The position numbers and the translations under genes are program-made. From Brachybacterium alimentarium (GTDB lineage Bacteria > Actinomycetota > Actinomycetes > Actinomycetales > Dermabacteraceae), in assembly GCF_002332425.1 (NCBI RefSeq), contig NZ_NRGS01000031.1:1-64000 (forward strand): DNA of 64,000 nucleotides. Reading direction: 5' to 3'. The notes below the pieces were generated by a model. That model was not told the DNA's origin, made no database searches, and saw only the letters and a program-made list of their open reading frames with translations. Below are positions 59,081 to 64,000 of this stretch, in pieces (position 1 is the first letter of the stretch; each line of letters starts with the position of its first letter).

Positions 59081-59607
59081 GCCATGCCTCGTCGGGCACC
59101 TCGCCCGGAACGGAGGCATGGGCGTGGCCGACGCCGAGAACGCGCGTGGAGCGTGGGAACGGAGCACGGGGAAGGTGCGCGATGGGCGCCGCGATCAGGC
59201 GGCGAGGCCGGCAGTGAACAGCGAGGCCGAGAGGTTCCCGCGCCATTGAGGGAACCTGTCGACGACCATAGCCCGCTACCAATGAGTAATGAGTCACAGG
59301 TCGATCACGGTCCATGGCGTCGGCTCCAATAGGGGCACGCGGCTTCGACACGGGACAGGACCCGGGACCGAGATGTCCGGTCGCGCCCCCTTCATCGGCG
59401 CGGTTCCCGCCCTCTCGTGGTGTCTCCGCCCGTCCTCTTGTGGCGGCTCTGCCCGTCCCCTCGTGGTGGCTCTGCCCGCCCTCTCGTCGGATCCGTTCCG
59501 GCGCGTCGTGGACGTGGCGCTTCCCTCGTGGGAATGCGCCCCTACGATGGACGGACCGCGCTGAGGGGGCACACCCTCGGCGCCCCGTCACATCACAGAG
59601 GATTGCA
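59081..59607. other. 527-bp intergenic region with hairpin, repeats and a dispersed 15-mer
   Basis: A perfect 8-bp hairpin (AGGTTCCC 59232-59239 with 59250-59257) may end the upstream operon. GCTACCAATGAGTAA (59275-59289) matches the complement of 39581-39595 at 14 of 15 positions. From 59400 to 59490 about four imperfect 24-bp units (CTCTGCCCGTCCCCTCGTGG) occur. TACGAT (59543-59548) is a -10 candidate for the ThuA gene. No gene seen. Confidence 0.4.
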
Positions 59608-60381
59608 ATGACACTGCGCATCGCCGTGTTCGGCGAGAACCGGCACGAGAAGTTCGATCCGAAGGTCCAGGAGGTCTACCCCGAGGGCATGCATACCGTC
59701 ATCGCGGACGGTCTGCGCGAGGTGCTCGCGGCCGACGGCGTCGACGCCGAGGTGAGGATCGCCCTGTTGGACGACATCGACGAGAGCCTCTCCGAGGAGG
59801 CTCTCGCCGAGACCGACGTGCTCACCTGGTGGGGGCACATGGCCCACGAGGACGTCCCGGACGAGGTCGTCGCCCGGGTGGTGCGCCGAGTCCACGAGGG
59901 CATGGGCCTGATCCCGTTGCACTCGGCCCACTACTCCAAGCCCTTCAAGGCGCTCATGGGCACCACCTGCTCGCTGCTGTGGCGCAACGAGGGCGAGGAG
60001 GAGCGGGTGTGGACCGTGAACGGTTCCCACCCGATCGCCCGCGGCGTTCCGCACCCCATCGTCATCCCTGCCCAGGAGATGTACGGCGAGATGTTCGACA
60101 TCCCCGCGCCCGACGAGCTCGTCTTCGTCTCCTCCTTCACCGGGGGAGAGGTGTTCCGCTCCGGCGCCGCCTTCCGCCGTGGCAAGGGCAAGGTCTTCTA
60201 CTTCAGCCCCGGCGACCAGGAGTACCCCGTCTACTACCAGAGCGAGATCCAGCGGGTGCTGGCCAACGCCGTGGTCTGGGCCCGCCCCGAGGAGCGCCCG
60301 TCGGCCCCGATCAAGATCGCCAACGCTCCGCGCGACTGGTTCCGTGCCGACGATCCCGAGGGGACTGCGCGTGTCATCTGA
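59608..60381 (+). CDS. ThuA domain-containing protein
   Basis: 257 aa. The ThuA glutamine-amidotransferase-like fold is evident: RIAVFGENRHEKF at the N-terminus, TDVLTWWGHMAHEDV, GLIPLHSAHYSKPFKALMGT and the C-terminal GKGKVFYFSPGDQEYPVYY. ThuA proteins take part in trehalose or related disaccharide catabolism, in which 3-keto sugars occur. ATG 59608 follows AGAGGA. The Gfo/Idh gene downstream overlaps its 3' end, a pairing often seen in sugar catabolism loci. Confidence 0.85.
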   Translation: MTLRIAVFGENRHEKFDPKVQEVYPEGMHTVIADGLREVLAADGVDAEVRIALLDDIDESLSEEALAETDVLTWWGHMAHEDVPDEVVARVVRRVHEGMGLIPLHSAHYSKPFKALMGTTCSLLWRNEGEEERVWTVNGSHPIARGVPHPIVIPAQEMYGEMFDIPAPDELVFVSSFTGGEVFRSGAAFRRGKGKVFYFSPGDQEYPVYYQSEIQRVLANAVVWARPEERPSAPIKIANAPRDWFRADDPEGTARVI

Positions 60382-61594
60382 CCTCGACATCACCGCCGGT
60401 CACGGCACGGACACCTCCGCAGCGCCCACTCTCGCGCCCCATCTGACCGGGTTCCCCCGGCTGCCGTCGGACCGCCCTGCACGGGTCGTGGTCGTCGGCG
60501 CCGGCGGGATGGGCAGCTGGTGGTCGCGGGAGGTCGTCGCGAGCGGCGTCGCCGAGCTGGTCGGTGTCGCGGATCTGGTCGAGGGCGCCCCCCAGCGCGT
60601 CATCGCGCAGTCGGGCGTCGCGGATCCGTCCACGGTCGCCGCCGGCACCGACGGGGTCGAACTGGCTCTCGAGGTCGGCGCCGATCTGCTGATCGATCCC
60701 ACGGTCCCGGTCGCCCACCACCCGGTCACGGTCAAGGCCCTGCACGCGGGGATCCCCGTGCTCGGGGAGAAGCCGGTCACGGAGACCCTGCCCGAGGCGA
60801 TCAGCCTGCTCGCGCATACCCAGCTGACCGGGGTGCCGTTCATGGTCTCCCAGTCCCGACGGTTCTTCCGTCAGGTGCGCCAGCTGCGCAGCTTCGTCGC
60901 CGCGAACGGACCGACGGTGCTCACCAGCGCATTCTTCTCACTGTTCACCGAGATGGAGGGGTATCGGCGCACCCAGCAGCACCCGCTCCTGCGGGACATG
61001 GGCATCCACGCCTTCGACACCGCCCGCTACATCATGGATGCGGATCCGATCGCCGTGACCGCTCAGGGCGCGCAGCCGGAGTGGAGCGTGTACGAGCACG
61101 ACGCCACGGTGACCGCGACCTTCGAGATGTCCGACGGGTCGTTGTTCGTCTACAACGGGACCTGGAACGCTCGCGGCCTGCCCACCTACTGGAACAGCGA
61201 ATGGCGCATCGGCGCCCAGCTGGGTTCGGCGACCTGGGACGGCAAGGGCGTCCCGGTGCTCGGCACCGAGGACGAGGAGGAGACGGCCCGGCTGCAGGCC
61301 GCTGTCGACGCCGAGTCCGACGAGGAGCCCGATCAGATCGCGGCCTCGCTCATCGAATGCGTCAGCGCCCTGCGCGAGGGCCGCACGCCGATGTGCGAGG
61401 TGCACGAGAACCTGCTCAGCTTCGCGATGGTGGAGGCCGCTGTCGCCTCCGTGGAGCGCGGAGGCCGCATCGAGATCGACGAGCTGCTCGAGCAGGCCCG
61501 GGTGGACGCGATCGCCGCGGAGGCCGACTCCGAGGCACGCGATCTCATGCAGTCCTGGGGCTCCGTGCGCGAGGTGCTCGCCGCAGCGCGGTGA
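60371..61594 (+). CDS. Gfo/Idh/MocA family oxidoreductase
   Basis: 407 aa. After a 40-residue lead the Rossmann motif VVVVGAGGMGSWW binds NAD(P). The family motif is GEKPVTE with the catalytic-type Lys, and the C-terminal domain has DMGIHAFDTARYIM with the active-site His. Such enzymes oxidise or reduce sugars and inositols. GTG 60371 lies inside the ThuA gene and is preceded by GAGGGG at seven bases, so the two are translationally coupled by an 11-bp overlap. The natural substrate is not predictable. Confidence 0.85.
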   Translation: MSSDLDITAGHGTDTSAAPTLAPHLTGFPRLPSDRPARVVVVGAGGMGSWWSREVVASGVAELVGVADLVEGAPQRVIAQSGVADPSTVAAGTDGVELALEVGADLLIDPTVPVAHHPVTVKALHAGIPVLGEKPVTETLPEAISLLAHTQLTGVPFMVSQSRRFFRQVRQLRSFVAANGPTVLTSAFFSLFTEMEGYRRTQQHPLLRDMGIHAFDTARYIMDADPIAVTAQGAQPEWSVYEHDATVTATFEMSDGSLFVYNGTWNARGLPTYWNSEWRIGAQLGSATWDGKGVPVLGTEDEEETARLQAAVDAESDEEPDQIAASLIECVSALREGRTPMCEVHENLLSFAMVEAAVASVERGGRIEIDELLEQARVDAIAAEADSEARDLMQSWGSVREVLAAAR

Positions 61595-61665
61595 ACAGTG
61601 CGCTGGGCTCTGGGATCTGTGGTGGCCTCCGGGCGCTGAGCCCGCTGCCGGCATGCGATCCGGGC

Positions 61666-61719
61666 CGTACGGCCTGACGCGTCGAACAGCCCCTGCTGTT
61701 CGACGCGTCCGGCCGTACG
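61666..61719. terminator. exceptional 25-bp hairpin
   Basis: Arms 61666-61690 and 61695-61719 are complementary at 24 of 25 positions around a CCCT loop. It lies 72 bp past the Gfo/Idh stop and is not followed by a T-tract. It may be a terminator for the ThuA operon or a cruciform-forming site. The rest of 61595-61900 is GC-rich, with loose GTGCCTGGCACCGCA repeats. Confidence 0.6.
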
Positions 61720-61901
61720 CCGGTGCTTCGCGCACCGCGCCGCAGCCAGCGTTGCGTGCCTGGCGCCGCGTCGTGCGCTGCGTGCCTGGCACCGCATCCT
61801 GCGCTGCGTGCCCGGTGCCGCATGCCCAGCGCTGTACGCCGGGCACCGCACGCCTTGCGGTTCGATCCGAACCGTGGTCAGACCGTGTTCGCACAGACGG
61901 A

Positions 61902-61943
61902 AAAGACCCCCACTGCGGAGTGCTTCCGCTGGTGGGGGTCTTT
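61902..61943 (-). terminator. Rho-independent terminator of the tRNA-Arg gene
   Basis: A perfect 12-bp stem (61902-61913 with 61932-61943) encloses a second 5-bp helix (61915-61919 with 61925-61929). On the minus strand it ends in TCTTTT. It lies nine bases past the tRNA 3' end. The plus strand also ends in TCTTTCTCT, so it may work both ways. Confidence 0.85.
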
Positions 61944-61951
61944 CTCTGAAG

Positions 61952-62024
61952 TGCGCCCGGAGGGATTCGAACCCCCAACCTTCTGATCCGTAGTCAGATG
62001 CTCTATCCGTTAAGCTACGGGCGC
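61952..62024 (-). tRNA. tRNA-Arg (anticodon ACG)
   Basis: 73 nt on the minus strand. The acceptor stem GCGCCCG/CGGGCGC is perfect, with A as discriminator. The anticodon stem TCTGA/TCAGA carries loop CTACGGA, anticodon ACG (read as ICG, decoding CGU, CGC and CGA). The T arm contains GGTTCGAATCC. CCA is not encoded. This is a major Arg tRNA for a genome so rich in CGC codons. Confidence 0.97.
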
Positions 62025-62048
62025 TTGTCAGCTGAACTGACCTGAGTA

Positions 62049-62078
62049 ACTCTAATCGACGCTCCAGATCGGCGCCAA
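62049..62078 (-). promoter_or_regulatory. promoter of the tRNA-Arg gene
   Basis: On the minus strand TTGGCG (62078-62073), an 18-bp spacer and TAGAGT (62054-62049). The transcript would start about 18 nt before the mature tRNA 5' end. Confidence 0.65.
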
Positions 62079-62133
62079 TCCTGGGGCCATGACGCTGCTC
62101 ACACAGCCCCAGGATCGGCGGACGACCCCCGGA

Positions 62134-63219
62134 TCACCAGCCGGGATTCTGCGGTGGCTGGTTACCGTCCTGCGGATTCTGCTGATCCCCGCCCGGCTGC
62201 TGCGGCGAGGGCTGGCCCCACTGCTGCCCGTCCTGCGGAGCGGCGGGGGGCGGCGAGGCCTGGCCCCACTGCGGGGCTTCCGGTGCCGCGGGAGGCGTGC
62301 CCTGCGGGCCCCACTGGGGTGCGGCGAACGCGCCGCCCTGCTGGTCGCCCTGCGGGGCCGCGGGGGAGCCCTGCGGGCCCCACTGCGGGCCGCCCTGCGG
62401 AGTCGCGGGAGGAGCACTGCTCGGGGAGGTCCCGAACGGCGAGGCGGCCGCGCCTGCAACGCCCGCGCCGGCGGCGCCCGCCGCACCATAGGCCGCCGGA
62501 GCGCCCGGTCCGTTGGGGCCCGAGCCGTTGTTCTTCTGGCGCCGCGCACGGACCAGGAAGAAGATGACCGCGGCGATCGCGAGCAGCAGGAAGAAGCCGA
62601 TCACCAGCACGACGATGATCACGACGAGCCACGGGAAGCCGTTGGCCTCGGCGGTGATGTCCACGCCGTTGGAGAAGTCCGCGAGGTCAGTGTAGGTGAC
62701 GGTGCTGCCGTCGATCTCGCCGCCCTGGGAGGAGATGATCTTGCCCGGGAACGTGAAGGAGACCTGGAAGTCGAAGTCGGACATGTCGATGCCGTACAGC
62801 GACTCCATCATGTCGAGGTCGGACTGGGTGATGCCCTCGGAGCCCAGGTCCATCGTCAGGTGGTACTCGCCGTCCTGCTCGGTCAGGTCCAGCCCCTCGC
62901 CGAAGTCCGCGCGGTCGCTGACGCCGGAGATGCGGCATCCCCAGGTGGAGCCGTCCTCATAGGCCTCGACGGGGGCGGACAGCACCTCGTCGTCCATGCC
63001 CCCCGTGAGGTCGTCGCACATCGCCTGGGGAGAGTCGAAGCTCTGCCCCATCTCGTCGAGGAAACTGCTCTCGATCGCGAGATCCATGCTGATCTCGAGA
63101 GTGTCGACGTCCTTGATCTCGAAATCGGCGGAAAGGCGACCGCAGCCGGCGAGAAGCAGGACGAACGGCAGCAGCACCAGCGCTGCGATCCGTTTCCTGC
63201 GTGACGTGATCGTGTCCAT
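62134..63219 (-). CDS. LppM family lipoprotein with C-terminal membrane span and Pro/Gln-rich tail
   Basis: 361 aa. The signal peptide ends at lipobox LLLAGC (C26). An extracytoplasmic LppM domain (about 30-200; SADFEIKDVDTLEISMDLAI, FQVSFTFPGKIISSQG) is followed by one membrane helix (about 208-235) and a 130-residue cytoplasmic tail rich in Pro, Gln, Gly and Trp (repeated QWGPQG and QWGQ). LppM of Mycobacterium tuberculosis shares the domain and single C-terminal helix and affects phagosome behaviour; the role elsewhere is unknown. A lipid anchor plus a membrane span is unusual but known in this family. TAGCCT (63282-63277) is a possible -10. Confidence 0.75.
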   Translation of the reverse strand: MDTITSRRKRIAALVLLPFVLLLAGCGRLSADFEIKDVDTLEISMDLAIESSFLDEMGQSFDSPQAMCDDLTGGMDDEVLSAPVEAYEDGSTWGCRISGVSDRADFGEGLDLTEQDGEYHLTMDLGSEGITQSDLDMMESLYGIDMSDFDFQVSFTFPGKIISSQGGEIDGSTVTYTDLADFSNGVDITAEANGFPWLVVIIVVLVIGFFLLLAIAAVIFFLVRARRQKNNGSGPNGPGAPAAYGAAGAAGAGVAGAAASPFGTSPSSAPPATPQGGPQWGPQGSPAAPQGDQQGGAFAAPQWGPQGTPPAAPEAPQWGQASPPPAAPQDGQQWGQPSPQQPGGDQQNPQDGNQPPQNPGW

Positions 63220-63487
63220 TGTGGCCCCCGTGGAATCAGTCCGACGTCGACTGCCCGGGTGGTGGTCGACCCGGTCAGGCTACCGGGGAACTCCCAGGAT
63301 TGCGCTGGGGAGAAGTCCCCATCGCCGGTTCGAGACTGAACCGTAGCCGGGGCGGCCCGGAATGGCCCTTCCCGGACGCTCTGCGCAGCACCCGGGGCGC
63401 GGCCGCAGCACCGGGAGGCACGTCGGCCGCACCTGGGGGCGTGGGCGCAGCACCGGCATGCGTCTCGGTCCTGCCACGCGCCGTGGA

Positions 63488-64000
63488 CTACTTCCAGAAC
63501 ATCAGCATGCCGCCGCCCACGAGCATGAGCCCGAAGCCGGCAGCCAGGTTCCAGTCGCCGATCGGCAGCGGCAGCTGACCGGCCGAGAGGTAGAAGGTGA
63601 CCAGGTAGAGGAGGCCCAGGACGAGGAACACGACGGCAGTGGGGGCGAGCCAGGCCGGATTCGGCGCCACGGCGGCGACCCGACGGCGTCCGGTGCGCGC
63701 GGATTCCGCGGCGGCGGCCTTCTTCGGGGAGGACGTGCGCGACGCATCCTTCGCCTTCTGCGTGACCTCGCTGCCTGAGGGGGTCGCCGCGCTCGAGCCC
63801 TTCTGACGGGACTTCTTCACGGGGTCCTTGCCGGCGGCGAGGGACGACGCTCCGTCCTTCGAGCCCTTCGAGCCCTTCGAGCCCTTCGAGTCCTTCGCGC
63901 CGTCGGACTGCTCGTCGGCCGACGATGCGCCGTCAGCGGAGTCGAGGCCGTCGAGGTCGTCCGTCCCGGGCGCATCGGCCTTTGCGGTCGACTTCGCGCG
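63488..64000 (-). CDS. crgA: cell division protein CrgA with long N-terminal extension (5' end outside window)
   Basis: The last 60 residues hold the two membrane helices and proline/glycine pattern of CrgA (NPAWLAPTAVVFLVLGLLYL, then WNLAAGFGLMLVGGGML). CrgA is a small septum protein that recruits penicillin-binding proteins and FtsZ-ring components in actinobacteria. The frame stays open with about 90% G or C at third positions to the window edge, adding 60 residues rich in Asp, Ser and Lys with four tandem KGS units. So I annotate it as running off the edge. An internal GTG 63820 after AAGGA would give a 110-aa protein starting MKKSRQKG, closer to the usual 85-95 aa. The gene may therefore be complete. 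Confidence 0.75.
   Translation of the reverse strand, partial: RAKSTAKADAPGTDDLDGLDSADGASSADEQSDGAKDSKGSKGSKGSKDGASSLAAGKDPVKKSRQKGSSAATPSGSEVTQKAKDASRTSSPKKAAAAESARTGRRRVAAVAPNPAWLAPTAVVFLVLGLLYLVTFYLSAGQLPLPIGDWNLAAGFGLMLVGGGMLMFWK

Noticed and set aside
61952-62024. tRNA-Arg as an integration site
   Set aside because: No second copy of the tRNA 3' end and no integrase gene are present in the window.

Overview
This is a high-GC chromosomal window from an actinobacterium. Nearly every reading frame is open on the opposite strand, third codon positions are almost all G or C, start codons overlap stop codons as ATGA, GTGA or TGATG, and the gene set (CrgA, an LppM-like lipoprotein, Holin-X/DUF3618/DUF4235, DUF6318) is actinobacterial. 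The content fits Micrococcales, and Dermabacteraceae such as Brachybacterium would be my guess; that placement is inference from gene content only. I see no prophage, insertion sequence, rRNA or CRISPR array. One tRNA gene (Arg, anticodon ACG) lies near the right end.

Layout. 0-2 kb: end of an unknown gene, then a leftward envelope/stress cluster (Holin-X, DUF3618, DUF4235, small acidic protein). 2-8.7 kb: a ThDP-dependent oxidase, an FMN glutamate-synthase-like enzyme, patatin, YdeI-like protein, a P-loop kinase and a truncated histidine phosphatase. 9-17 kb: MFS exporter, Ser/Asp-repeat surface protein, and the MoxR-DUF58-transglutaminase operon. 17-23 kb: NDH-2, an SRPBCC protein, a membrane protein and a flavin disulfide reductase. 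22.8-27.1 kb: ROK regulator, sugar porter and sulfatase in one operon. 27.3-31.6 kb: sbcD-sbcC. 31.8-39.4 kb: glutaminase-STAS, DUF456, heterodimeric ABC exporter 1, methyltransferase. 39.4-42.6 kb: a repeat-rich stretch around a PD-(D/E)XK-like gene and a DUF6318 protein. 42.6-46.5 kb: heterodimeric ABC exporter 2. 46.7-49.5 kb: polar amino-acid ABC importer. 49.7-51.7 kb: COG0523 GTPase and a lipoprotein. 51.9-57.8 kb: a putative lipid locus. 57.9-64 kb: histidine phosphatase, ThuA with an oxidoreductase, tRNA-Arg, LppM-like protein and CrgA.

The strongest candidate for an unusual system is at 51.96-57.82 kb. A fatty acyl-CoA reductase fused to a HAD phosphatase domain is divergent from an operon of SDR reductase, PlsC acyltransferase and an alkyl-DHAP-synthase-like flavoenzyme. 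Together these cover most activities of the animal/peroxisomal glycerol-ether-lipid route.

Two genome-style signals recur. First, about nine genes carry a TAnnnT hexamer 6-8 nt before the start codon and no Shine-Dalgarno sequence, which predicts leaderless mRNAs. Second, many intergenic gaps start with short tandem repeats lying at or just beyond stop codons, and in three genes the duplicated unit contains the stop codon itself. Between 39.4 and 42.5 kb three unrelated arrays share a unit length of exactly 32 bp.
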